Assembly (NCBI GenBank): GCA_017308515.1
Contig: JAFKEN010000008.1
Coordinates: forward strand, 62,001-126,000
DNA length: 64,000 nucleotides
Source: Actinomycetales bacterium
GTDB taxonomy: Bacteria; Actinomycetota; Actinomycetes; Actinomycetales; Microbacteriaceae
Direction: 5' to 3'
The notes beneath the pieces were generated by a model. That model did not search any database, was not told where the DNA came from, and saw only the letters and a list, made by a program, of their open reading frames with translations. A program made the translations under genes and the position numbers. Below, one piece after another: positions 19,756 through 28,247 of this stretch. Position 1 is the stretch's first letter; each line of letters starts with the position of its first letter.

Positions 19756-20526
19756 TTACTGGGGTTCGAGCAACTTGCGCTGCTCGACGTCCTGTTCGCC
19801 GAGATTGGTCAGAATGTAGCGGTCCCTCTGGAGGTGGATCAGGTCCTTGGCGTCCAGTGCGTTCAGGGTGCGCTTCAGGTTGGCGCGCATCGAGGACCTC
19901 GCCCATGAGTGCAACTCGGTGAGAGTTGCACCCTCTACACCGCGCCAGTAGAGCAGGGCGAGCATGTGGTCCGATGCCTTTAGCTGTTTCAACACGCGAG
20001 GGAATCCGTCGAAGACCTGGATCAGCGGGACGTCCTTCGACACGAGGTCGACGATGATCGAGTGGGCCTCGGTCGCGGACACGTTGTGGTGGAGGCGCAC
20101 AAGCTCTGCGAGCACCCACTCCATGTTCCGAACGACCATCGTGGCGTCCTGCTGGTTTGGGTCAATGCCGTCGCCAAGGTGCGCCACATCCCGCTTATTT
20201 CGCACGTCGTATATCAGACGAAGCGTGCGTGGGATGTGGAAGCGGATGCTCTCTGGCGCAGCCATAGATTGCTCCAACTTGCCCATCAGGGTCGGAATCT
20301 TAGGCAGGTCTCCGCCGAGCGGTGTGTACCGCTGGGTTGTTGCCCACTCGAGGATCCTGAAAACCGCTTCCGAGAACCGGGCGCCCTCGATCTCGGAGGG
20401 TCGCAGATCGCCCCGGTAGAAACGTCGCTTCGCCTCGGCGAACGCCTCCAGCAACTCCTTCACCAGTTCGGCGGGCATCCCGGCCGCGGTGAACCCCTGC
20501 TGGACGCGGGCCTCGAGCGCGGTCAT
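19756..20526 (-). CDS. Predicted HEPN-like protein with winged-helix C-terminus
   Basis: A 256-residue, mostly helical, soluble protein that I cannot name. Residues 50-150 resemble HEPN-type domains: after HIPRTLRLIYDV comes R109-N110...H116, an R-x6-H motif of the kind that forms the RNase site in HEPN toxins, then GDGIDPNQQDAT and a long helix. Residues 185-245 look like a winged helix (LTELHSWARSS...LKRTLNALDAKDLI...YILTNLG). The start overlaps the stop of the upstream partner by 4 bp (ATGA), so the two are one operon. A defence or toxin role is inferred, not shown. Confidence 0.8.
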   Translation of the reverse strand: MTALEARVQQGFTAAGMPAELVKELLEAFAEAKRRFYRGDLRPSEIEGARFSEAVFRILEWATTQRYTPLGGDLPKIPTLMGKLEQSMAAPESIRFHIPRTLRLIYDVRNKRDVAHLGDGIDPNQQDATMVVRNMEWVLAELVRLHHNVSATEAHSIIVDLVSKDVPLIQVFDGFPRVLKQLKASDHMLALLYWRGVEGATLTELHSWARSSMRANLKRTLNALDAKDLIHLQRDRYILTNLGEQDVEQRKLLEPQ

Positions 20527-21152
20527 GACTCGCTAAGGAGGCTGTCCACGAATGCGGGGAACCCGCTGATGCCAGCGGACTTCGCCCGGATGCGACGGTT
20601 GGAGCCGCTACCGGTGATGAGGAAGCCGTTCAGCACCTTGACCTGCGACGAGAAATTCGCCGAGTCGTAGCACTTGAGTCGCTGAGCCTCGGCGCGCACG
20701 AGTTCCAGCGAGGTCTCGCCCTCGTCGAGACCGAAGCCGCGCACGATAGTGAGGATCTGCGCGATTGCACGTGTCTTGTCGGCGTTGTTCTTGCCCAACT
20801 TGATGCCGGGGAGGCTCACCTTTAGGACCCCGTCGTCAAGGTAGACCAGTTCCTCCAACTTCTCGCGGGAGACGGCCGTGTGCTGCGCGACCTTGTCGAG
20901 GATCGCGCTCTCAGCCTCAGTGATCTTGGGTAGGTCACCGTTCGTACCGCTCACGGCGGACTCACCCGTTGGGCCAGCCTTCCCCGCCTGACCAGACGTG
21001 CGCGGGGAGGCAGCAGCAGGGGACCCCGCCACGACCTGACCAGGCGTGAGCAGCCGTACCGCTTCGCGGAACGCCGCTTCCTGAATCTTCTCGGGCAGAC
21101 CAGCATCCTCTACGGCAGCCCAAGCCCTCCTGAGCGTCTCGATCACGTCCAT
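20523..21152 (-). CDS. Uncharacterised partner of the HEPN-like protein
   Basis: First gene of the two-gene operon, 209 residues, family not recognised. It has a helical N-terminus (1-36), a Gly/Ser/Pro linker (about 40-75) and a C-terminal domain (76-209) with ITEAESAILDKVAQHTAVSREK, KLGKNNADKTRAIAQIL, CYDSANFSSQVK and GFLITGSGSNRRIRAKSAG. The last part suggests a nucleic-acid-binding fold. The start at 21152 is set by GGAG 7 bp before the ATG; an upstream in-frame ATG at 21230 lies before the predicted promoter. It may be an antitoxin or sensor for the downstream protein. Confidence 0.78.
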   Translation of the reverse strand: MDVIETLRRAWAAVEDAGLPEKIQEAAFREAVRLLTPGQVVAGSPAAASPRTSGQAGKAGPTGESAVSGTNGDLPKITEAESAILDKVAQHTAVSREKLEELVYLDDGVLKVSLPGIKLGKNNADKTRAIAQILTIVRGFGLDEGETSLELVRAEAQRLKCYDSANFSSQVKVLNGFLITGSGSNRRIRAKSAGISGFPAFVDSLLSES

Positions 21153-21179
21153 GCAGAGCTCCAATCTTGTGTGGCCCCG

Positions 21180-21208
21180 AGTGTACCGGCCGCGATAGGC
21201 ATGCGCAA
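21180..21208 (-). promoter_or_regulatory. Promoter of the two-gene HEPN module
   Basis: On the minus strand TTGCGC (21203-21208) and TACACT (21180-21185) are separated by exactly 17 bp. The -10 ends 27 bp before the ATG and a GGAG site lies between them. This is one of the better sigma-70-type promoters in the window and indicates an independently expressed unit. Confidence 0.6.
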
Positions 21209-21232
21209 GAAGGTCCTTTGGAGGAAGCAACC

Positions 21233-21457
21233 ATGCATGCGCAGGATGCGACGCGTGCCGTCAAGAAGCGACCATTGAAAGTACTGGTCAGACGGCGTGT
21301 CGACGCGCCGCGATGGCGGCATGGCCAGACATGCCATGAAGGAATGGTTCCAGGCACCGTCCATCGACGGGTCAATGGTGGTGACTTGTGCGGGTCTGGA
21401 GCAAAGAAAACGGGCGAACCGCGTCAAATGCTGCAGAAGGACACGCTCCGGCCATGA
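21233..21457 (+). CDS. Possible small basic protein
   Basis: A 74-codon frame starting at an ATG with a consensus-like GGAGGA 7 bp upstream, divergent from the HEPN module. The product is basic (several RRR, KK runs), with three cysteines and no recognised domain. The region has little codon-position bias, so it may be fortuitous. Confidence 0.22.
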   Translation: MHAQDATRAVKKRPLKVLVRRRVDAPRWRHGQTCHEGMVPGTVHRRVNGGDLCGSGAKKTGEPRQMLQKDTLRP

Positions 21458-21670
21458 GAGGCATCGCCGTCTGTTCTCTGGATCCTGGATGGAACTTCCG
21501 CGCGATACCGCAGCCAACTTCGAGGGTGAGCTGCGATCTTGCGAGGCCGATGCGGTGCTGTATCGGTCGTGTCGACGACCTCTTCGCTGTGGTGCCCTGA
21601 TGCCCGCGTTTCGCCACTAAGACGGACCAGGCCATTGGACTGAGGGCTAATGGAGTGACCGCCGACCTGC
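21458..21670. other. Lower-GC DNA without a recognisable gene
   Basis: The stretch between the small frame and dnaE has visibly lower GC than its surroundings. Short frames on both strands have no family resemblance and no good ribosome sites. It may be the remnant of the element that brought in the two-gene module. Confidence 0.4.
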
Positions 21671-21679
21671 AAGTTGACT
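21671..21679. repeat. Right 9-bp direct repeat flanking the insertion
   Basis: AAGTTGACT followed by AGGG, matching the copy at 19601. High-GC sequence resumes directly after it, about 100 bp before dnaE. Confidence 0.4.
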
Positions 21680-21777
21680 AGGGAACGCGTTGCACGCCAG
21701 CGACGCGCCGCCCGACCCTCGGCGGGGACGCCGGTCGCGGTTAGGGTGGGGGAACATCCCCCCGATCCGGAGCGAGT

Positions 21778-24700
21778 GTGGCCTCGAGCGATTCCTTCGT
21801 GCACCTGCACGTGCACACCGAGTACTCGATGCTGGACGGGGCGGCACGCGTCGGTGAGCTCGTGCAGGCGGCCGCCGATCAGGGCATGCCGGCGATCGCG
21901 ATCACCGACCACGGCAACAACTTCGGCGCCTTCGACTTCTGGAAGCAGGCGACCGCCGCGGGCATCAAGCCGATCATCGGCACCGAGGCCTACGTCACGC
22001 CCGGCACTCACCGCTCCGACCGCTCGCGCGTGCGCTGGGGCGACGGGGGAGAAGACGACGTCTCCGGTGGCGGCGCCTTCACCCACATGACGCTGCTGGC
22101 CGAGACCACGGCCGGGATGCACAACCTCTTCCGCCTCAGCAGCCGCGCCTCGCTCGAGGGCTACTACTTCAAGCCGCGCATGGACCGCGAGCTGCTGCAG
22201 ACCTACGCGAGCGGGCTCATCGCCACCACGGGATGCCCCTCCGGCGAGGTGCAGACCCGCCTCCGGCTGGGCCAGTACGACCTGGCACGGGAGGCGGCCG
22301 CCGAGTTCCGCGACATCTTCGGCGCCGAGAACTACTTCGTCGAGCTCATGGAGCACGGGCTCGGCATCGAGCGCCGCGTGCGGGAGGATCTGCTCCGCCT
22401 CGCCCGCGAACTGAACCTCCCGCTCGTCGCGACCAACGACCTCCACTACACGCACGCGGGCGACGCGCACGCCCACGAGACGCTGCTGTGCGTGCAGTCG
22501 GGGTCGACGATGGCCGACCCCAAGCGCTTCAAGTTCGACAGCCAGGAGTACTACCTGAAGACCCCCGCGCAGATGCGCGAGGTCTTCCGCGAGCTGCCGG
22601 ATGCGTGCGACAACACCCTGCTCATCGCCGAGCGCTGCGAGGTCGCCTTCGACACCGGCGCCAACTACATGCCGCGCTTCCCTGTGCCCGAGGGCGAGAC
22701 CGAGGCCTCCTGGTTCCGCAAGGAGGTCGAGAAGGGCCTGCTCGTGCGCTATCCCGGCGGGGTCACCGAGGAGGTGCGCGCGCAGGCCGACTACGAGATG
22801 GGCGTCATCGAGCAGATGGGCTTCGCCGGCTACTTCCTCGTGGTCGCCGACTTCATCAACTGGTCGAAGGACAACGGCATCCGCGTCGGCCCCGGCCGCG
22901 GTTCCGGCGCCGGCTCGATGGCCGCCTACGCGATGCGGATCACCGACCTCGACCCGCTGCGCCACGGTCTGATCTTCGAGCGCTTCCTCAACCCCGACCG
23001 CGTCTCGATGCCCGACTTCGACGTGGACTTCGACGAGCGCCGGCGCGGCGAGGTGATCCGGTACGTCACCGACAAGTACGGCGACGACCGGGTCGCGCAG
23101 ATCGTCACCTACGGCACGATCAAGGCCAAGCAGGCCCTGAAAGACGCGGGTCGGGTGCTCGGCTTCCCGTTCTCGATGGGGGAGAAGCTCACCAAGGCGA
23201 TGCCGCCCGCGATCATGGCGAAGGACATCCCGCTCGCCGGCATCACCGACCCGACCCACGAGCGCTACAAGGAGGCAGGCGACTTCCGCGCCGTGCTCGA
23301 CGCCGACCCGGATGCGCGCACCGTCTACGAGACCGCGCGCGGCCTCGAGGGCCTCAAGCGCCAGTGGGGCGTGCACGCCGCCGGCGTGATCATGTCGAGC
23401 GAGCCGCTCATCGACATCATCCCGATCATGCGCCGCGAGCAGGACGGCCAGATCGTCACCCAGTTCGACTACCCGGCCAGCGAAGAGCTCGGGCTCATCA
23501 AGATGGACTTCCTGGGGCTGCGCAACCTCACGATCATCGACGATGCGCTCGACAACATCGAGAGCAACCGCGGCTTCCGCCCGGTGCTCGAAGACCTCGA
23601 CTTCGACGACCGCGCCGCCTACGACCTGCTCGCCCGCGGCGACTCTCTCGGGGTCTTCCAGCTCGACGGCGGGCCGCTGCGCAGCCTCATGCGGCTCATG
23701 CGCCCCGACAACTTCGAAGACATCTCGGCCCTCATCGCGCTGTACCGCCCGGGCCCGATGGGCGCGAACTCGCACACCAACTACGCGCTGCGCAAGAACG
23801 GGCAGCAGCCGATCACCCCGATCCACCCGGAGCTCGCCGAGCCGCTCGCCGACATCCTCGACACCACCTACGGCCTGATCATCTACCAGGAGCAGGTCAT
23901 GGCGATCGCGCAGCGCGTCGCCGGGTTCACGCTCGGTCAGGCCGACATCCTGCGCCGCGCGATGGGCAAGAAGAAGAAGTCCGAGCTCGACAAGCAGTAC
24001 GAGGGCTTCAAGGCGGGCATGAACGCCAACGGCTTCTCGGATGCGGCCGTCTCGACCCTCTGGGACATCCTGCTGCCCTTCTCCGACTACGCCTTCAACA
24101 AGGCCCACTCCGCCGCCTACGGCGTGCTCAGCTACTGGACCGCCTACCTCAAGGCGCACTACCCGGCCGAGTACATGGCGGCGCTGCTGACGAGCGTCGG
24201 TGATGCGCGCGACAAGCTCGCCGTCTACCTCAACGAGTGCCGGCGCATGAAGATCCGGGTGCTGCCGCCCGACGTCAACGAGTCGATCGGCTTCTTCGCG
24301 GCCGTCGGCGACGACATCCGCTTCGGCATGGGCGCGGTGCGCAACGTCGGCTTCGGCGTCGTCGAGCAGATCCGCGCGGCGCGGGAGGAGAAGGGCGCCT
24401 TCACCGGGTTCCACGACTTCCTGCGCAAGGTGCCGCTGCAGGCGCTCAACAAGCGCACCGTGGAGTCGCTCGTGAAGGCCGGCGCCTTCGACTCGCTGGG
24501 GGCGACGCGGCGGGCGCTCATCGAGATCCACGAGGGCGCGGTCGAGCAGGAGGTCAAGCGCAAGCGCGAGGAGGCCAACGGCCAGGTCGGCTTCGACTTC
24601 GACTCCCTGTGGGACGAGCCCGAGCACGCCGCCGACGTCGTGCCGACCCGGCCCGAGTGGCCCAAGCGCGAGAAGCTCGCCGCCGAGCGCGAGATGCTCG

Positions 24701-25293
24701 GCCTCTACGTCAGCGACCATCCGCTCGCCGGCCTCGAGGTGCAGCTCGCCCGCCACGCGAGCGTCGGGATCGCCGAGCTGATGGCCTCGGAGGAACCGCG
24801 CGACGGCGAGACGGTCACGATCGCGGGGCTCGTCACGAGCGTGCAGCACCGCACCGCACGCGCCTCCGGCAACGCCTACGGCGTCGCCCAGATCGAGGAC
24901 TTCGGCGGCGAGGTGACCGTCATGTTCCTCGGCAAGACGTACCAGGAGTTCGGGCCGGGCCTGCAGGCCGACAACATCGTCGTGCTCAAGGGCCGCGTGA
25001 GCGTGCGCGACGACGGGCTCAACCTGCACGCGGTGAGCATGTTCCCGATCGACACCGGGCAGAGCCTCGGCTCCGGGCCGCTCGTCATCTCGGTGCCCGA
25101 ACAGCGCGCGACCACCGAGGTCATCGGGCAGCTCGGCGACGTGCTGATCCGGCACGCCGGCGACACCGAGGTGCGGATGCGGCTGCTGCGCGGGCAGGCA
25201 GCGCGCATGTTCGAGATCCCGTACCCGGTGTCGGTGACGGCGGACCTCTATGCCGAGCTCAAGCAGCTGCTCGGGCCGAACTGCCTGGTCTGA
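21778..25293 (+). CDS. dnaE: DNA polymerase III alpha subunit DnaE1
   Basis: Replicative polymerase subunit, 1171 residues. The N-terminal PHP domain (1-270) opens with HLHVHTEYS and has ITDHGN, so the metal-site histidines are kept. The polymerase active site PDFDVDF places aspartates at 413 and 415. Other hallmarks are GPGRGSGAGS, GVHAAGVIMS and FNKAHSAAYG. A C-terminal OB-fold (VTIAGLVTSVQHRTAR..NAYGVAQIEDF) is present. The start is GTG at 21778. Transcription probably ends in the hairpin cluster directly after the stop. Confidence 0.97.
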   Translation: MASSDSFVHLHVHTEYSMLDGAARVGELVQAAADQGMPAIAITDHGNNFGAFDFWKQATAAGIKPIIGTEAYVTPGTHRSDRSRVRWGDGGEDDVSGGGAFTHMTLLAETTAGMHNLFRLSSRASLEGYYFKPRMDRELLQTYASGLIATTGCPSGEVQTRLRLGQYDLAREAAAEFRDIFGAENYFVELMEHGLGIERRVREDLLRLARELNLPLVATNDLHYTHAGDAHAHETLLCVQSGSTMADPKRFKFDSQEYYLKTPAQMREVFRELPDACDNTLLIAERCEVAFDTGANYMPRFPVPEGETEASWFRKEVEKGLLVRYPGGVTEEVRAQADYEMGVIEQMGFAGYFLVVADFINWSKDNGIRVGPGRGSGAGSMAAYAMRITDLDPLRHGLIFERFLNPDRVSMPDFDVDFDERRRGEVIRYVTDKYGDDRVAQIVTYGTIKAKQALKDAGRVLGFPFSMGEKLTKAMPPAIMAKDIPLAGITDPTHERYKEAGDFRAVLDADPDARTVYETARGLEGLKRQWGVHAAGVIMSSEPLIDIIPIMRREQDGQIVTQFDYPASEELGLIKMDFLGLRNLTIIDDALDNIESNRGFRPVLEDLDFDDRAAYDLLARGDSLGVFQLDGGPLRSLMRLMRPDNFEDISALIALYRPGPMGANSHTNYALRKNGQQPITPIHPELAEPLADILDTTYGLIIYQEQVMAIAQRVAGFTLGQADILRRAMGKKKKSELDKQYEGFKAGMNANGFSDAAVSTLWDILLPFSDYAFNKAHSAAYGVLSYWTAYLKAHYPAEYMAALLTSVGDARDKLAVYLNECRRMKIRVLPPDVNESIGFFAAVGDDIRFGMGAVRNVGFGVVEQIRAAREEKGAFTGFHDFLRKVPLQALNKRTVESLVKAGAFDSLGATRRALIEIHEGAVEQEVKRKREEANGQVGFDFDSLWDEPEHAADVVPTRPEWPKREKLAAEREMLGLYVSDHPLAGLEVQLARHASVGIAELMASEEPRDGETVTIAGLVTSVQHRTARASGNAYGVAQIEDFGGEVTVMFLGKTYQEFGPGLQADNIVVLKGRVSVRDDGLNLHAVSMFPIDTGQSLGSGPLVISVPEQRATTEVIGQLGDVLIRHAGDTEVRMRLLRGQAARMFEIPYPVSVTADLYAELKQLLGPNCLV

Positions 25294-25294
25294 A

Positions 25295-25397
25295 TTCTCG
25301 GCATCGCCGCCGCTGCGGCGGCGATCGCGCCACTTCGCCGACCGAGCGCGGTCGCTCGGCTCCGCTGGTTCTCGGCATCGCCGCCGCTGCGGCGGCG
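25295..25397. terminator. Tandem hairpins between convergent genes, within a 29-bp direct repeat
   Basis: A 29-bp sequence starting TTCTCGGCATCGCCGCC occurs at 25295-25323 and again at 25369-25397. Each copy contains CGCCGCCGC-T-GCGGCGGCG, a perfect dyad. Between them CCGAGCG...CGCTCGG forms a third hairpin. The block lies between the dnaE stop and the converging minus-strand gene. A bidirectional terminator is the simplest reading, although no T-tract follows. Confidence 0.6.
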
Positions 25398-25403
25398 CTC
25401 GGG

Positions 25404-25976
25404 TCAGGCGCGGGCGTGCAGGTGCGCCCAGCCGAGCAGCAGCAGGGCGCCGACCACGCCGAGCCCGCTCCACAGCACGAGGCCGCCGATCGCGCCCGTG
25501 AGCAGGAACCCGGCGAGCAGCGCGCCGACGACGAGCAGCACCGCGAGAAGCAGCGAGCCGACGGCGGCGAACGCGGCCCGCACCGGGTGACGCCGGAATA
25601 CCCCGAAGCCGCCGAGACCGCGGCCGCCGAGCGCGGAGGCCGGCAGGATCACGAGGCCCAGCACCGCGGCGACCGGCACGAGCAGCGCGCTCACCACCCC
25701 GGCGAGGATCGCCAGGGCCGACACCGCCGCCGACCATCCCAGCAGCGGCCGCGAGAAGCGCCCGCGCTCGGGGGCGACGAGCACCGCGGTCGCCGCGGCG
25801 AGCACGGCGAACTCGACGACGAGCACCACGAGCGAGCCGAGTGCCTCGAGCACGAAGAGCGCGTCGGGATCCCCGCCGAGCCCCGGCAGCGCGCTCAGCG
25901 CCTGCAGACCCGCGCCCGCCCCGATCGCGAGGGCGAGCGCCCCCGCGGCGATGCCGCGATGCCGTGTCGCGCTCAT
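25404..25976 (-). CDS. Putative multi-pass membrane protein
   Basis: A 190-residue hydrophobic protein with about five membrane segments (near residues 12-32, 45-68, 82-108, 130-150 and 160-182) and a short basic loop RRHPVRAA. No catalytic motif or family is recognised. The ATG at 25976 overlaps the end of the upstream lipoprotein gene, so it is the last gene of a three-gene minus-strand operon. Function unknown. Confidence 0.75.
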   Translation of the reverse strand: MSATRHRGIAAGALALAIGAGAGLQALSALPGLGGDPDALFVLEALGSLVVLVVEFAVLAAATAVLVAPERGRFSRPLLGWSAAVSALAILAGVVSALLVPVAAVLGLVILPASALGGRGLGGFGVFRRHPVRAAFAAVGSLLLAVLLVVGALLAGFLLTGAIGGLVLWSGLGVVGALLLLGWAHLHARA

Positions 25977-26365
25977 GAGCCGGCCATCGCCTTCTCCAGC
26001 ACGTCCTGGATCGAGCCGGAGTAGACCTGCTCCGAGCCGACGGTCACGGTGAGCACGGTCGGGTCGTCGGCGGGGGAGTCGACGGTGATGGTCGCGCCGT
26101 CGACGGTCGTGCCGGTGCAGGAGACCGCGTCGTCGGAGGACTGGGTGCACACCGGGGCGGTCAGCACGTCGACCTGGGCGTGGAGCAGCAGGTCGATCGC
26201 CGCGTAGCGCACCTCGGCGAGGTGGTCGCCACCGACCGGGGCGATCGCGGCGATCTGCGAGCAGCCCGTCAGGGCTAGTGCCGCCAGGCCGAGGAGGCCG
26301 AGCACCGCACCGCGGTTGACCCCGGCGGGAGAGCGGCGGATGCGCACGGCCGCACCCGCGCTCAC
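25973..26365 (-). CDS. Putative lipoprotein with a DUF4333-like domain
   Basis: A 130-residue exported protein with a basic N-terminus, a hydrophobic segment and lipobox ALTGC, so it should be processed by LspA and Lnt. The mature part has two cysteines (APVCTQSSDDAVSC), likely a disulfide, then short beta-strand-like repeats of the type GTTVDGATITV. This resembles DUF4333-like lipoprotein domains, but only weakly. The GTG start overlaps the stop of the upstream phosphoesterase gene. Confidence 0.72.
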   Translation of the reverse strand: MSAGAAVRIRRSPAGVNRGAVLGLLGLAALALTGCSQIAAIAPVGGDHLAEVRYAAIDLLLHAQVDVLTAPVCTQSSDDAVSCTGTTVDGATITVDSPADDPTVLTVTVGSEQVYSGSIQDVLEKAMAGS

Positions 26366-28143
26366 GAGGCGCTCCGGCGCTCGGCGGCGAGCACGCGCGC
26401 GCCCTCGTCGAGGTGCTGGGCCTCGAGAGCCGCGTCGGTGATCCGCTCGAGGGGGAACGGCGCCGGCAGCAGCAGCTCGGTGTTGCGGTCGAGCGGCGAG
26501 CCGCGGCGCATCGAGGGGCTCTCGGCCCAGTCGTTGGCCGCGAACTCGCGCGCGCGGGAGGCGAGGTCGGAGCAGCTGCCCGAGTCGCCCGGCACGGCGG
26601 GGGAGGAGTGGTCGAGCACGGTCGTGAACAGCGACAGGGTGCCGTCGCGGTTGTCGACGATCTCGACCACCTGCTGCTGCTGCGGGAAGTCGATGCACGA
26701 GGCGGTCGTGATCTCCCAGAATCCGCCGGACTCGGAGGTGTGGGCGAGGATCTGGTTGAGGTGGGTGTGGCCGTTGAGCCACGCGATCGCGACCGGGTAG
26801 CGCAGCAGCAGGTCGACGACCTCCTCCGCGTGGTGCAGCACCTCGTCCTGACCGGGGCGCACCGCGGCGTTCTCGAGGGTGAGGCTGTTGTGGTGGCTCA
26901 GCACGAGCACGAGCTTGTTCTCGGCGGTGGCCTTCTCGAGCTGCTCGCGCAGCCACACGAACTGCACGTCGGGCAGCGCGCCGTCGGGGCCGGCGACGGC
27001 GTTGCAGGTGTCGAGGCCGAGCGCACGCACCTGCGGGCTGAGGTCGGCCGCCCACCAGGTCTCGCCGGTGTCGAGGTTGCGCTGCGTGAAGCCGTGGCCG
27101 ACGGGGCCGGGCTCGGGCTGGGTCACGAAGTGCTCGGCCATGAACTCGCGCTGCTCGAACAGCCGCCGGGCGGGGTTCGCGGTGACCGGGCGGAAGCCGG
27201 GGCCGCCGAGCGCGAGCCCCGCCGCCGCGACCGCCTGCTGCAGCGCGCTGCCGCTGGCGGCGTATCCGGTGAGCGCGAGCGCCGCGGTCGCCTCCACCGA
27301 GAACGACTTCTGCCCGCCGACCGCGAGGGCGTGCAGCTGCGGGCTCAGGTCGAAGGTGCCCAGCAGCAGCGTGTCGTGGTTGCCGTACACCGCGTACCAC
27401 GGGGCCGGCAGTCCGGGGGAGGGCACGGGCTGCGCGATCGCCTGGGCCAGCAGCTCGGGCAGCCTCGGGAAGCCGTAGTCGCCGAACGGGCCGCCGGTCG
27501 GATCCCCGGGCCGGTACGCCCAGGTCGCCTCGGCCCAGGCCTGCACGCCCTGGTAGATCGCGCCCGAGCTTGCCGGGTCGACGGCGACGCTGTCCATGAG
27601 GTCGATGTACCAGCGCAGCTCGAGCGAGGAGTGCATGTCGGCGCTGTCGCCCGTGACGACCGCGGCGCCCATCGGGGCGCCGGTCAGCGGGCTGTAGCGC
27701 GCGTCGGAGAAGGCCTGCACCATCGCCGCGGTCGTGTGCGGGCTCATCGGGTCGTGCGGGTGGAAGGCGGAGCCCCAGGCCGAGTGGTCCTGCACGATCA
27801 TCGGCTCGATGCGGCCGGGCGACTGGGCGTCGATGACGTGCAGGTCGGAGAGGTGGCCGAGGTAGAGCAGCGAACGCCGTCGCGCGGCGCGGGACGGGTC
27901 GGGGCTCGCGCGCAACACGTCGAGCCGGGGCAGGTACGGCTCGCCGGGGCCGGTCGTCAGGGTGCGGTAGCTGCCCTTCTGCACCCGCCCGTGCAGAATC
28001 GTCTGCTGCAGCGTCGAGGGGATGCCGCCGGGATCGACGCGCGGAGCCGCGAGCGCCGAGCCCACGAGCTGAGGCTCGAGCCCGAGCGCCGCGGCCGCGA
28101 CGGCCGCGCGCGCGAGGAACTGGCGTCGCGAGAGCCCGGGCAT
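26362..28143 (-). CDS. Tat-exported metallophosphoesterase (PPA1498-like family)
   Basis: The 593-residue product starts with a twin-arginine signal (LSRRQFLARAAVAAAALG), so it should be exported folded through TatAC. The calcineurin-like metal motifs are present but widely spaced: LSDLHV (D-x-H), VTGDSADM (GD), YGNHDTL (GNHD), LSHHNS and NGHTHLN (GHxH). Long inserts between motifs and a Tat signal fit, from memory, the TIGR03767 family. The start is set by GAAAGG 6 bp before the ATG at 28143. The substrate is unknown. The lipoprotein and membrane protein genes follow with overlaps. Confidence 0.85.
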   Translation of the reverse strand: MPGLSRRQFLARAAVAAAALGLEPQLVGSALAAPRVDPGGIPSTLQQTILHGRVQKGSYRTLTTGPGEPYLPRLDVLRASPDPSRAARRRSLLYLGHLSDLHVIDAQSPGRIEPMIVQDHSAWGSAFHPHDPMSPHTTAAMVQAFSDARYSPLTGAPMGAAVVTGDSADMHSSLELRWYIDLMDSVAVDPASSGAIYQGVQAWAEATWAYRPGDPTGGPFGDYGFPRLPELLAQAIAQPVPSPGLPAPWYAVYGNHDTLLLGTFDLSPQLHALAVGGQKSFSVEATAALALTGYAASGSALQQAVAAAGLALGGPGFRPVTANPARRLFEQREFMAEHFVTQPEPGPVGHGFTQRNLDTGETWWAADLSPQVRALGLDTCNAVAGPDGALPDVQFVWLREQLEKATAENKLVLVLSHHNSLTLENAAVRPGQDEVLHHAEEVVDLLLRYPVAIAWLNGHTHLNQILAHTSESGGFWEITTASCIDFPQQQQVVEIVDNRDGTLSLFTTVLDHSSPAVPGDSGSCSDLASRAREFAANDWAESPSMRRGSPLDRNTELLLPAPFPLERITDAALEAQHLDEGARVLAAERRSAS

Positions 28144-28247
28144 CGGCGGCCTTTCTTCACGGAGCCCGGTCGCGGGGGTGTCGCGCGCGGGTGGATCGAT
28201 CATGGCATCCCGCGCCAGGCCGCCACCACTCGCCTCAGCGCGTCGGG

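Noticed and set aside
21143-21517. Minus-strand frame of 124 codons in the lower-GC gap
   Set aside because: It runs into the promoter and start of the two-gene module, has no ribosome site and no recognisable motif.
25295-25397. Repeat pair as a possible CRISPR array
   Set aside because: Only two copies, each a GC hairpin; no third repeat, no spacer pattern and no cas gene nearby.
21424-25737. A 1437-codon open frame opposite dnaE
   Set aside because: Entirely antisense to a clear DNA polymerase gene, with no recognisable motifs and a composition set by dnaE codon bias.
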